Assembly: GCA_946480485.1 (NCBI GenBank) | Contig: CAMLJW010000193.1 | Span: 1-9,328 of the forward strand | Reading direction: 5' to 3' | DNA: 9,328 nucleotides | Origin: an uncultured Streptomyces sp. | Lineage (GTDB): Bacteria > Actinomycetota > Actinomycetes > Streptomycetales > Streptomycetaceae | In this document: piece by piece, positions 1 to 6,962 of the stretch | How the letters are laid out: each line of letters begins with the position of its first letter | Position numbering within the stretch: the stretch's first letter is position 1 | The notes under the pieces: generated by a model | Databases searched by the model: none | Seen by the model: the letters and a program-made list of their open reading frames with translations, nothing else | Told to the model about the DNA's origin: nothing | Position numbers and translations under genes: made by a program

Positions 1-291
1 GACTCCTCATTCGCCTGAACGCCTCTCACCATTGGTCCTCGTGGGCGCCCGTTCACGGCGCCGAGGGGCACGGGGCGGAGTCCCGCGCTGTGATGAAGGC
101 GGGCGCTTCCTGTCCCCTGCGAGCTGTTCGAGCGGAGGACGTTGTGAGTTGCCTCTGCATATGCGCGCCAGCGGGGGAGTTCAGAGGCCGTTGAGAAGTT
201 CCGCTGGAAAGGTGGCCGACGCGACGCGCGACACGACACAGCACCACATCGTCGACGCGGCGTCGATGTACCAAGAGCACCGCGATGCGAC
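1..291. other. Leader region without a supported gene
   Basis: No frame here has a credible protein. The frames that stay open give Arg/Pro/Ser-rich, low-complexity translations that run antisense to, or out of frame with, the downstream reductase gene. The first 18 bases read DSSFA followed by a TGA stop in frame 1, so the tail of an upstream + strand gene is possible but cannot be shown from five codons. The stretch contains a hairpin (37-66) and an 8-bp palindrome GCATATGC around 158-165. I searched for a DmdR-type iron box and for clear -35/-10 pairs ahead of the reductase gene and found none that I would defend. The promoter of the flavin operon presumably lies here. Confidence 0.5.
37..66 (+). 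terminator. Possible terminator hairpin of an upstream gene
   Basis: Bases 44-49 and 57-62 are both GGCGCC and can pair around a 7-base loop. The stem extends with CCTC (37-40) against GAGG (63-66), leaving a 3-base bulge on the left arm. There is no T-tract, which is common for Streptomyces terminators. It lies 18 bases after an in-frame TGA at 16-18, where a terminator would be expected if a gene ends there. It could equally be a structured leader or chance pairing in GC-rich DNA. Confidence 0.25.
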
Positions 292-303
292 GAGAGGAGT
301 CCC

Positions 304-1671
304 GTGGCTGCCACACCCGTGTACAGCCGCCGTGCCAGGACGCGCCGCCCTCAGCCCGCCCTGAGCTCCCCCCACGCCGTTTCGGCCGTGGCCCAATTGC
401 TGATCCATGCCGGGGCCGCAGCTGTGGTGGGGTTGTGGTGGATCGACACCGCATCCGTGGTGGGCCTGGCCGGATGGCTGACCGATGCCGGCCGGGTCAC
501 CGGGCTGCTGGCAGGCTACGCCTGCGCGGTGCTGCTCGCGCTGATGTCCCGCTTGCCGTTGCTGGAGCGGGCCGTCGGCTCGGACCGCCTGGCCCGCTGG
601 CACGCGCTGGGCGGCCGCTACACCATCTCGCTGGTGCTCGCCCACACTCTCCTGATCATTCTTGGCTATGCGGCGAGCGCCCACGCGAGCCTCGTCAGCC
701 AGATCACCACGCTCGTCCTGACCTATCCCGATCTGCTCAAAGCCACGGCAGGCTTTCTGCTCCTGGCCGCCACGGGCGTCCTCTCGGCCCGCGCGGTCAG
801 ACGCCGGCTGAGTTACGAGACCTGGCACTACCTGCATTTCGCCACGTATCTTGCCGTCTTCCTGGCCTTCTTCCACCAGGTGAGCGACGGCGCTGACTTT
901 GTCGCGCACCGCCCCGCCCAGCTGGCCTGGTACAGCCTCTACATCGGCGTGACTGCGCTGCTGGTGTGGTATCGCTTCGTCACCCCACTGCGGCGGGCGC
1001 TGCGGCATGGGCTGACCGTGACCGAGGTGCGGCCCGAGGCGCCCGGCGTGGTGTCGGTCTTCATGACCGGTCGGCACCTGGACGAGCTGGGCGCCGAGGC
1101 CGGTCAGTTCTTCCGCTGGCGTTTCCTCGTCCGCGGCATGTGGTGGACGGCCACCCCCTACTCACTGTCCGCGCCGCCGAACCCGGGCTACCTGCGGATC
1201 ACCGTGAAGGCCGTCGGCGGTCACAGCAAGGCGCTGGCCGGGCTCCGGCCGGGCACCAGGGTGTGGGCGGAAGGGCCCTACGGTGCCTTCACTGCGGCCC
1301 GGCGCACCACCCGCAAGGTCCTGCTGCTGGGCGGTGGCGTGGGTATCACTCCGCTGCGTGCCCTGTTCGAGACGCTGCCCGGCGAGGTCACCCTGATCTA
1401 CCGGGCGCGCCGGGCGGAGGACCTGGCACTGTGGCAGGAGCTCGACGCCATAGCCGCCGACCGCGGCGCGCGGGTGAACTACGTAGTCGACGAACCCGCC
1501 CAGTACTCCTCGCCCCTCACTGCGGGCGCTCTGGCCGCGCTCGTTCCGGACATCGCCCAGCGAGACGTCTACCTGTGCGGGCCACCGGGGATGACGGCCG
1601 CCGCAGTAAGGGCCCTGCGCGGCGCCGGGGTGCCGCGCCGCCGCATCCACCACGAGTCGTTCGCGTTCTGA
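304..1671 (+). CDS. Ferric-reductase-like transmembrane flavocytochrome, NAD(P)H/FAD oxidoreductase
   Basis: A 455-residue membrane oxidoreductase likely to move electrons from cytosolic NAD(P)H through FAD and two b-type hemes to the outer face of the membrane. The N-terminal half has about six hydrophobic helices (roughly 27-46, 65-82, 104-121, 147-164, 174-191, 208-224). H100 and H114 (H-X13-H), and H178 and H191 (H-X12-H), have the spacing of the paired heme ligands of the ferric reductase/NADPH oxidase family. The C-terminal half is a ferredoxin-NADP reductase-like module: PYSLS near 285 for FAD, GGGVGITP at 343-350 for the nucleotide, and CGPPGM at 425-430. It ends in HHESFAF with no 2Fe-2S domain. 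The GTG start is chosen because GAGAGGAG (292-299) precedes it by four bases. The FMN-binding protein gene follows 32 bases downstream, suggesting that protein as the electron acceptor. The final substrate is unknown; ferric iron reduction is not shown. Confidence 0.9.
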   Translation: MAATPVYSRRARTRRPQPALSSPHAVSAVAQLLIHAGAAAVVGLWWIDTASVVGLAGWLTDAGRVTGLLAGYACAVLLALMSRLPLLERAVGSDRLARWHALGGRYTISLVLAHTLLIILGYAASAHASLVSQITTLVLTYPDLLKATAGFLLLAATGVLSARAVRRRLSYETWHYLHFATYLAVFLAFFHQVSDGADFVAHRPAQLAWYSLYIGVTALLVWYRFVTPLRRALRHGLTVTEVRPEAPGVVSVFMTGRHLDELGAEAGQFFRWRFLVRGMWWTATPYSLSAPPNPGYLRITVKAVGGHSKALAGLRPGTRVWAEGPYGAFTAARRTTRKVLLLGGGVGITPLRALFETLPGEVTLIYRARRAEDLALWQELDAIAADRGARVNYVVDEPAQYSSPLTAGALAALVPDIAQRDVYLCGPPGMTAAAVRALRGAGVPRRRIHHESFAF

Positions 1672-1703
1672 CCGCATTCGAGGACCTGAAAAGGAGCAGT
1701 TTC

Positions 1704-2195
1704 ATGGCCGTGCGCCGAGCCGCCCTCCTGACCACCTCTACCGTCGCGGGCCTGGTCCTGCTGCTGGGCCTCAAACCGCACCACACAGCCCTGCCGGCAC
1801 TGGCCGGCTCCGGCGGAGGCGCCGCGGTCTCCTCTCCCGCGCCGGGCCCCAGCCCCGGCCCATCACGTCGGCCCGGTCCCTCCAGCGGGTCCAACAGCGG
1901 CAGCACCGCCGGCGCAGCCACCGGAACCTACACCGGTGCCGTCGAGCAGACCCCCTACGGCCCGGTCCAAGTCGCCGTTACCCTCTCCCACGGAGAACTC
2001 ACCAGCATCCGAGCACTGCAGACCCCGAGTGCCGCCTCGCGCAGCCGGGCGATCGCCGACCACTCCGTGCCCACCCTGACCCGGGAAGCCCTGGGCGCCC
2101 AGAGCGCACACATCCAGGCCGTCTCCGGCGCTTCCTACACCAGTGAGGGCTACATGCAGTCCCTCCAGAGCGCCCTGGACAAGGCCGGTGCCTGA
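1704..2195 (+). CDS. Exported FMN-binding domain protein
   Basis: A 163-residue small flavoprotein, predicted to carry FMN covalently and relay electrons outside the membrane. Residues 1-23 form a basic then hydrophobic segment (R4-R5, core about 6-22), either a signal peptide or a membrane anchor. A Pro/Ser/Gly-rich linker at about 35-72 probably spans the cell wall. The FMN-binding domain (about 73-163) starts at GTYTG and ends with SGASYTSEGY at 141-150, the segment that ApbE modifies in NqrC/RnfG-type proteins. The acceptor would be S144 where Thr is more usual, and the Asp normally found three residues before the Ser-Gly pair is Gln here. Alanines and helix-forming residues follow as in related short actinobacterial proteins. 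The ATG is preceded by AAGGAG (1691-1696) at seven bases. It sits between its likely electron donor and its likely modifying enzyme, so the functional assignment is firm at family level. Confidence 0.85.
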   Translation: MAVRRAALLTTSTVAGLVLLLGLKPHHTALPALAGSGGGAAVSSPAPGPSPGPSRRPGPSSGSNSGSTAGAATGTYTGAVEQTPYGPVQVAVTLSHGELTSIRALQTPSAASRSRAIADHSVPTLTREALGAQSAHIQAVSGASYTSEGYMQSLQSALDKAGA

Positions 2196-2196
2196 A

Positions 2197-3075
2197 ATGT
2201 CCCAGATGCGCGGAATCTCCGATATTTCTGCGGGGTCGGACAGGCCCTGCGGGCTGCACCACGTCGAGCACGCCATGGGAACAGTCTTCTCCTTCGTCAT
2301 CCGGGACACCCCCACGCCCGTCATCCGCCACGCCCTTCAGCAGGCCGTGGCATGGCTGCACCGGGTGGACGAGATCTTTTCCACCTACCGTCCCGAAAGC
2401 CAGATCAGCCGCCTGGCCCGCGGCGAGGCACACCTCACCGACTGCGACCCCGAAGTCGCCGAAGTGCTCCGGCTCTGCGACAACGCCGAGCGCGTCAGTG
2501 GCGGCTGGTTCAGCCGCACTGCCGGCGGTCGCCTCGACCCCACAGGCATGGTGAAGGGCTGGGCCATCGAGCGAGCATCAGACATTCTGTACGAGGCCGG
2601 GGCGCACAACACCTGTGTCAACGGCGGCGGCGACATCCAGTTGCGCGGCGAGCACGCCCCCGATGTGCCATGGCACATCGGCATCGCCAACCCTCTGCGA
2701 CCCGGCGGTCTCTGCACCCTCGTGACCGGCCGGGACCTTGCTGTCGCGACCTCCGGCACCGCCGAGCGCGGCGCCCACATCCTCGACCCGCACACCGGTC
2801 GCCCGACAACCTCCGGACTGCTCTCCATCACCCTCGTCGGCCGCCACCTCACGAAGGTCGACGCCTACGCAACGGCAGCCTTCGCCATGGGGCCGAGCGC
2901 CCGCCAATGGATCGAATCCCTCCCTGGCATCGATGCCTTCGCCGTCGCCTCAGACGCCCGCGCCTGGTGGACCTCCGACTTTCCGAACCAGGCCCCGTCC
3001 CTGCGTGGACAGGCGGCAGGGTCCTCGAACCGCGTGCTCCAAACCCAGAGTGATATCAAGTCTCACCGACATTGA
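2197..3075 (+). CDS. apbE: ApbE, FAD:protein FMN transferase
   Basis: A 292-residue ApbE-family enzyme, which splits FAD and links FMN by a phosphoester to Thr/Ser of FMN-binding domains, using Mg2+. Visible motifs: EHAMGTVFSF at 24-33; DPTGMVKGWA at 114-123; VNGGGDIQLRG at 141-151; ATSG at 184-187 followed by HILDP at 194-198; and VDAYAT at 221-226, where D222 and T226 match the metal-binding Asp and Thr of the family. After AWWTSDFP, the normal end of the fold, there are about 30 extra polar residues. No signal peptide or lipobox is present, so it appears cytosolic. The ATG lies one base after the stop of the FMN-binding gene with only a weak ribosome site, suggesting translational coupling. 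An ATG at 2143 would add a non-hydrophobic extension overlapping the upstream gene and is not favoured; ATG 2206 is a minor alternative. The adjacent FMN-binding protein is the obvious substrate. Confidence 0.92.
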   Translation: MSQMRGISDISAGSDRPCGLHHVEHAMGTVFSFVIRDTPTPVIRHALQQAVAWLHRVDEIFSTYRPESQISRLARGEAHLTDCDPEVAEVLRLCDNAERVSGGWFSRTAGGRLDPTGMVKGWAIERASDILYEAGAHNTCVNGGGDIQLRGEHAPDVPWHIGIANPLRPGGLCTLVTGRDLAVATSGTAERGAHILDPHTGRPTTSGLLSITLVGRHLTKVDAYATAAFAMGPSARQWIESLPGIDAFAVASDARAWWTSDFPNQAPSLRGQAAGSSNRVLQTQSDIKSHRH

Positions 3076-3176
3076 TCATGCCGGAGCGCCGCGGGCGACT
3101 CCCGAGCTCGCGTCGAAACGACATCCACGGAAAGCAACACAGCCACTCTCCTCGGGCAGTGCAAGGAGAAGGACCA
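3076..3176. other. Intergenic gap between convergent operons
   Basis: This 101-base stretch separates the stop of apbE (+) from the stop of the ABC ATPase gene (-). It has no coding potential that I can support. Both operons must stop transcription here or run into each other antisense. It holds one 6-bp hairpin (3147-3169) and a few smaller ones, such as GTCG-AAA-CGAC near 3112-3122. Confidence 0.6.
3147..3169. terminator. Candidate bidirectional terminator hairpin
   Basis: TCTCCT (3147-3152) pairs with AGGAGA (3164-3169) around an 11-base loop in the gap between two convergent genes. The stem is short and has no U-tract on either strand, so it is at best a weak terminator. Position is the main argument. 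Confidence 0.3.
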
Positions 3177-4238
3177 CTACGGCGTGCGGTGCGGGGTGGG
3201 GAAAGCGCGGGCGGCGCCACGTACGCGCAGGCCGACTTCGCAGCCGATGACGTGGTGGACCGAGGCCGGGTCGAAGATCCGGGCGACTACCGCAGTCCCG
3301 TCCGTCAGCCGCAGGACGAGCAGAGCATCATGGCCCTGGAAGTCACGGCGTACGACGGTCGCGGTGACCGCTGTCGGGGTGATGGGTGCGACGACCTCGA
3401 TCTGCTCGGGCCGCAGCAGCACCTGCCCTACGGTCGTCGGTGGACGGTCGGCTTCGGCGGTGACGACAGGCACCGGGCCGAGCGGTGTGTGGGCTCGGGC
3501 ACCGGTCATCTCGGCGGGCAGCCACACGGCTTCGCCGATGAAGTCGGCGACCCATGGGTCGGCAGGTGCGCTGTAGACGAGGTCCGGCGGCCCGCTCTGC
3601 ACGATCCGGCCGTCGTGCATCACAGCGACCTCGTCGGCGATCGACAGGGCCTCGCCCTGGTCGTGCGTGACGAGGACGGCCGTCGCGCCGTCGGCGCGCA
3701 GGGCGCCGCGTACGTCCTGGCGCACCTCGGCGCGCAGAGCGGCGTCCAGGGCGCTGAACGGCTCGTCGAGCAGGACGACCGGCGGATGCGGGGCGAGGGC
3801 CCGGGCGACGGCGACGCGTTGCTGCTGGCCGCCGGAGAGGTGGTGCGGCATCCGGTTCCCGAATCCGGCGAGGCCCACCAGCGCCAGCACGGTTTCGATC
3901 CGTCCGGTCCGTCGGCTGTACCGGTCGAGTCCGTAGGCGACATTGCCGCGCACCGTCAGGTGCGGGAAGAGTGCGCCTTCCTGCGGGACCACCGCGATCC
4001 GCCGCCGCTCCGGCGGCACGGTGCGGCCGGGGGCGGCGATCCGGTGGCCGTCGAGCCGGATCTCCCCGGCGTCCACGGTTTCGAATCCGGCGATGCAGCG
4101 CAGCAGCGTGGTCTTGCCGCTGCCGGAGGGGCCGAGGACCGCGGTCAGCGTCCCGGAGCGGACCGTGAGGTCCACGCCGCGCAGCGCCCGCACCTCGCCG
4201 AAGGACTTGTGCACCGCGGTGACGCGCAGCTCCGCCAT
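3177..4238 (-). CDS. fbpC: ABC transporter ATPase, Fe(3+) uptake (FbpC type)
   Basis: A 353-residue cytoplasmic ATPase that powers the adjoining iron importer. The nucleotide-binding domain is complete: Walker A GPSGSGKTT at 36-44, Q-loop Q86, signature LSGGQQQ at 134-140, Walker B VVLLDEP at 154-160, D-loop SALD at 162-165 and the switch histidine H192. Residues from about 240 to 350 form the C-terminal regulatory (TOBE-like) region seen in the FbpC/PotA/CysA group; LLRPEQIEVV at 274-283 is typical. The ATG at 4238 is chosen because GGAGGAGGAAG (about 4246-4256) lies just upstream and the family N-terminus (ELRVTAVHKSFG) begins there; frame extension upstream only reads the permease gene out of frame. 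It starts one base after the permease stop codon. Sequence alone could also fit other small-anion or polyamine importers; the iron assignment comes from the lipoprotein and the iron box. Confidence 0.93.
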   Translation of the reverse strand: MAELRVTAVHKSFGEVRALRGVDLTVRSGTLTAVLGPSGSGKTTLLRCIAGFETVDAGEIRLDGHRIAAPGRTVPPERRRIAVVPQEGALFPHLTVRGNVAYGLDRYSRRTGRIETVLALVGLAGFGNRMPHHLSGGQQQRVAVARALAPHPPVVLLDEPFSALDAALRAEVRQDVRGALRADGATAVLVTHDQGEALSIADEVAVMHDGRIVQSGPPDLVYSAPADPWVADFIGEAVWLPAEMTGARAHTPLGPVPVVTAEADRPPTTVGQVLLRPEQIEVVAPITPTAVTATVVRRDFQGHDALLVLRLTDGTAVVARIFDPASVHHVIGCEVGLRVRGAARAFPTPHRTP

Positions 4239-4239
4239 G

Positions 4240-5814
4240 TCAGCTTCCTCCTCCCTGAACCGCCTGGCTGAGGACGCCGGTACGGGCCGACAGCCACCAG
4301 GTCGGTACCGCGGCCAGCAGCACCAGCAGCACGGCGTAGGGCGCGGCGGCCGCGTAGGCGGAGACCGATGTCCGGCTCCACAGCTCGGTGGCGAGGGTGT
4401 CCATCCCGGTCGGGCGCAGCAGCAGGGTGGCGGGCAGCTCCTTCGTGCAGGTGAGGAAGACCAGGACCGCACCTGCGCCGATGCCGGGCGCAGCCAGTGG
4501 CACGGTGACCGTGTGCAGTACGTACGATCTGCGGCGGCCGAGCGAGCGGGCCACCTCCTCCAGCGCCGGCGGGGCCTGCAGCGCGGCGGTGCCGACCGCT
4601 GCGACGGCCAACGGGAGGAACAACGCCGCGTAGGCCAGGGCGAGCAGCCAGACGCTCTGGTACAGCGGGTAGGCCACGTTGATCCCGAAGAACACCAGCG
4701 AGAGGCCGATGACCAGGCCGGGCAGCGCGTGCGAGAGGTAGGCCAGACGGTCCAGGACGACAGCGACGGTGCCGGGTGCGCGGGCCCCCAGCAGCCCCAG
4801 GGGCAGGGCGAGCAGCAGGGTCAGGCCCGCACCGGCGGCGGAGACGGCGAGCGAGTTCCCCGCCGCCGTGGCCAGTCCCGTCAGTGACCCGGGCCGGGAG
4901 ACACCCTCGCCGAACCATCGCGCGAGGCTCCCCGCCGGGACACCGAGCGCCAGCGCCCCCGTGCCGACCAGGCCGGATGCGGCAAGCCACCGCAGGCGGC
5001 CCAGGCGCAGCCGTACCGGTGGGCGGCCCGCGCCGTTCAGGCGGGCGTAACGGGCGGCCCGCCGTCGGGTCAGCTGCTCGCCCGAGACGATGAGCACGGT
5101 GAGGGCGACCAGCACGGTGGCGAGTACGAGCGCGCCGGTGCGGTCGAAACCGAGGCTGATGGAGGTGAAGACGGCCCGGGTGAAGACATCCGCCCGCAGG
5201 ACGGAGACCGCACCGAAGTCGGAGAGCACATACAGCGCAACCAGGAGCGCACCAGCCCCGACCGCGGGCCGGATCTGGCGCAGCGTCACCGTGATGAACG
5301 TGCGCCACGGGCCGCTCCCCAGGGACCGGGCCACCTCCTCCTGTGCCGGATCGGCGCTCGTCAGCGCGGCCGCGACGGGAAGGAAGACGTACGGATACGA
5401 CACCAGCGTCAGGACCAGCGCGGCCGCCCAGAACCCCTCGAACCCCTCCACCGTGGAGACCCAGGCGAAGGCCGCCACATAGCTGGGCACCGCCAGCGGC
5501 AGCGCGGCGAGGACCCCGAACAGTCGCCGTGCCGGCAGGTCGGTGCGCGTGACGAGGAACGCCGAGGCCACGCCGAGCGCCGTACACGCCGCGGTCACGA
5601 CCCCGGCCAGCCCCAGGCTCCGGGCCGCGAGTTCCCCGGTCCGCGCCGTGAACAGCTCCTCGCTGATGCGGGCCCAGCCCGCGTCAGCGACCCGCACGCC
5701 CAGATACGTCAGCGGGATCAGCGCCACCGCGACTGAGGACACCGCGGCGACCGCCAGCGCCGGGCGTGGCACGAGCCGCCGCACCCGGCGGCGCACGACG
5801 GCCACCGATGCCAT
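4240..5814 (-). CDS. fbpB: Fe(3+) ABC transporter permease, fused double domain (FbpB type)
   Basis: A 524-residue membrane protein with two copies of the binding-protein-dependent permease domain, so one chain supplies the whole channel. Each half has the EAA loop that docks with the ATPase: EEVARSLGSGPW at 159-170 and EEVARSLGRRRS at 419-430, each followed by a G at the expected distance. About twelve hydrophobic segments are visible, the first near 18-38 after an Arg-rich cytoplasmic start. The length matches the usual 500-570 residues of the SfuB/FbpB iron permeases. The ATG at 5814 lies two bases beyond the stop of the lipoprotein gene, and the stop is one base before the ATPase start, so the three genes are probably co-transcribed and translationally coupled. 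The ribosome site of the ATPase gene lies inside the 3' end of this gene. Substrate preference is inferred from the partners. Confidence 0.92.
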   Translation of the reverse strand: MASVAVVRRRVRRLVPRPALAVAAVSSVAVALIPLTYLGVRVADAGWARISEELFTARTGELAARSLGLAGVVTAACTALGVASAFLVTRTDLPARRLFGVLAALPLAVPSYVAAFAWVSTVEGFEGFWAAALVLTLVSYPYVFLPVAAALTSADPAQEEVARSLGSGPWRTFITVTLRQIRPAVGAGALLVALYVLSDFGAVSVLRADVFTRAVFTSISLGFDRTGALVLATVLVALTVLIVSGEQLTRRRAARYARLNGAGRPPVRLRLGRLRWLAASGLVGTGALALGVPAGSLARWFGEGVSRPGSLTGLATAAGNSLAVSAAGAGLTLLLALPLGLLGARAPGTVAVVLDRLAYLSHALPGLVIGLSLVFFGINVAYPLYQSVWLLALAYAALFLPLAVAAVGTAALQAPPALEEVARSLGRRRSYVLHTVTVPLAAPGIGAGAVLVFLTCTKELPATLLLRPTGMDTLATELWSRTSVSAYAAAAPYAVLLVLLAAVPTWWLSARTGVLSQAVQGGGS

Positions 5815-5816
5815 GG

Positions 5817-6881
5817 TCAGGCCAGCCCCGATTCCCTGATCATCTCGACCGTTGTCTGCAGGTCGTCGAGGTCGCCCAGGTCGATGTCCGGGGTGTTCAG
5901 CGAGGACAGCTGCGGCAGACCCCGCGCACTGGACACACCGGCCACCAGCGGGTACTCGTACGTCTCCTGGGCGAAGTAGGTCTGTGCCTGACTGCCGAGC
6001 AGGTAATCGACGAAGGCGCGGGCGTCAGGATCGTCGTCGGCCCCCTTCAGTACACCGACACCGGAGACATTGACGAGGGCGCCGATGTCCCCGTCCGGGA
6101 AGAAGTAATTTTTCGCCTTGAGCGCGTCGACGGAGGTGCCTTTCTCTGTGGCCAGCTCATACACGTAGTAGTGGTTGACCAGCCCCGCGGCGAGCCTGCC
6201 GTTGTCGACGTCGGCGACGATCGGCGCGTTGCCCTCTCTGATCTGCGCGTCGTTGGCCTTGTGCCCGTCCAGGAAGTCCTGGGTCCGCTGCTCGCCGTGC
6301 TCGACTCGCATCGCGGTGATGAACGCCTGGAACGAGCCGTTGGTCGGCGCGATGCCCACCCTGCCCTTCCACTCCGGCTCGGTCAGCTCGAACACCGACT
6401 TCGGCAGGTCGTCCTCGGCCACCTGGCCGACGTTGTACACCATGGTGCGTGAACGGCCGGTCACTCCCACCCACTGCCCGCCCTCGTCCCGGTAGGCGGC
6501 CGGTACCTTGTCCAGCACCTCGTCCGGCAGACCGGCGAGCAGATCCTCCCCGGCCACCGCGCCCAGAGCTCCGGCATCCTGGGCGAGGAAGACGTCCGCA
6601 GGCGTTCGGCCGCCCTCTTCCTGCAACTGCGCGGCCATGGCGGCCGTATCGCCGTAGCGCACCTCGACGGTAATGCCGGTGGCCTTCTCGAAATCGTCCA
6701 GCACGGGCTTGACCAGGGGCCTGCTCCGACCGCTGTACACCGTGATCTCTTCGTCGGAAGCCTGGCCGACCGGCTGCGCTCCCTGACTCTCGCCGCCACA
6801 GGCCGCAAGGCTCAGTGCCAGCAGGCTGCTGATGGCGACCGAGGCGGCGACTCTCGGGCTGGTACGCGTGTGGTCACTCAC
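5817..6881 (-). CDS. fbpA: Iron(III) substrate-binding lipoprotein (FbpA type)
   Basis: A 354-residue periplasmic-type binding protein tethered as a lipoprotein. The signal peptide covers about 1-27, with lipobox LAAC ending at C28. The mature part opens with EITVYSGR (45-52) and includes the paired tyrosines Y238-Y239 in NHYYVYE, the residues that coordinate Fe(3+) in the FbpA family, so ferric iron or a simple ferric complex is the likely ligand. Length is normal for the family (about 330-360). The start is GTG at 6881, preceded by a purine-rich ribosome site GGGAGGGGA (6885-6893). It is the first gene of the importer operon, with the permease two bases downstream. An iron box 28 bases before the start codon indicates repression by a DmdR/IdeR regulator when iron is plentiful. 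The symbol follows the Gram-negative FbpABC system and is unrelated to mycobacterial antigen 85. Confidence 0.93.
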   Translation of the reverse strand: MSDHTRTSPRVAASVAISSLLALSLAACGGESQGAQPVGQASDEEITVYSGRSRPLVKPVLDDFEKATGITVEVRYGDTAAMAAQLQEEGGRTPADVFLAQDAGALGAVAGEDLLAGLPDEVLDKVPAAYRDEGGQWVGVTGRSRTMVYNVGQVAEDDLPKSVFELTEPEWKGRVGIAPTNGSFQAFITAMRVEHGEQRTQDFLDGHKANDAQIREGNAPIVADVDNGRLAAGLVNHYYVYELATEKGTSVDALKAKNYFFPDGDIGALVNVSGVGVLKGADDDPDARAFVDYLLGSQAQTYFAQETYEYPLVAGVSSARGLPQLSSLNTPDIDLGDLDDLQTTVEMIRESGLA

Positions 6882-6884
6882 CGG

Positions 6885-6893
6885 TCCCCTCCC
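6885..6893 (-). promoter_or_regulatory. Ribosome binding site of the iron-binding lipoprotein gene
   Basis: On the - strand GGGAGGGGA precedes the GTG at 6881 with three bases between. It fixes this GTG as the start; no ATG lies between the site and the signal peptide. Confidence 0.7.
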
Positions 6894-6909
6894 TGAGGCC
6901 CGACCCGAC

Positions 6910-6928
6910 TTAGGATAGGCTAACTTTA
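6910..6928 (-). promoter_or_regulatory. Iron box (DmdR1/IdeR operator)
   Basis: The 19 bases TTAGGATAGGCTAACTTTA match 16 of 19 positions of the actinobacterial iron box TTAGGTTAGGCTAACCTAA, including the central TAGGCTAAC. The site lies between the V-ATPase subunit D stop and the GTG of the iron-binding lipoprotein gene, where iron-loaded DmdR/IdeR repressors normally bind over the promoter. The match plus the gene it precedes make this a strong call. Confidence 0.9.
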
Positions 6929-6960
6929 CATCTATTTCGGCATTTATATAGACATCTTCT
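6911..6960 (-). promoter_or_regulatory. AT-rich promoter region of the iron importer
   Basis: This is the most AT-rich patch of the window, in otherwise very GC-rich DNA. On the - strand it offers several -10-like hexamers, for example TATCCT at 6917-6912 inside the iron box and TATATA near 6949. I cannot pick a matching -35, so the exact promoter elements are left open. An operator over the -10 would explain iron repression. Confidence 0.5.
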
Positions 6961-6962
6961 GG

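Noticed and set aside
181..1077. A 298-codon open frame on the - strand across the start of the reductase gene.
   Set aside because: It is antisense to the membrane domain of the reductase; the translation is His/Gln/Gly-rich and unlike any family I know.
966..1703. A long upstream extension of the FMN-binding protein frame, back to an ATG at 966.
   Set aside because: It runs out of frame through the reductase gene. The ATG at 1704 has a good AAGGAG site and begins a proper signal or anchor segment.
3072..4271. A 399-codon open frame on the + strand, antisense to the ABC ATPase.
   Set aside because: The opposite strand carries every ABC ATPase motif in order. This frame shows none and has the composition of a GC-rich shadow.
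4145..5587. A 480-codon open frame on the - strand, overlapping the permease gene in another frame.
   Set aside because: Its translation is Arg/Pro/Gly/Ala-rich with no domain motifs, while the overlapping frame is a clear double-domain permease. Long empty frames are usual in DNA this GC-rich.
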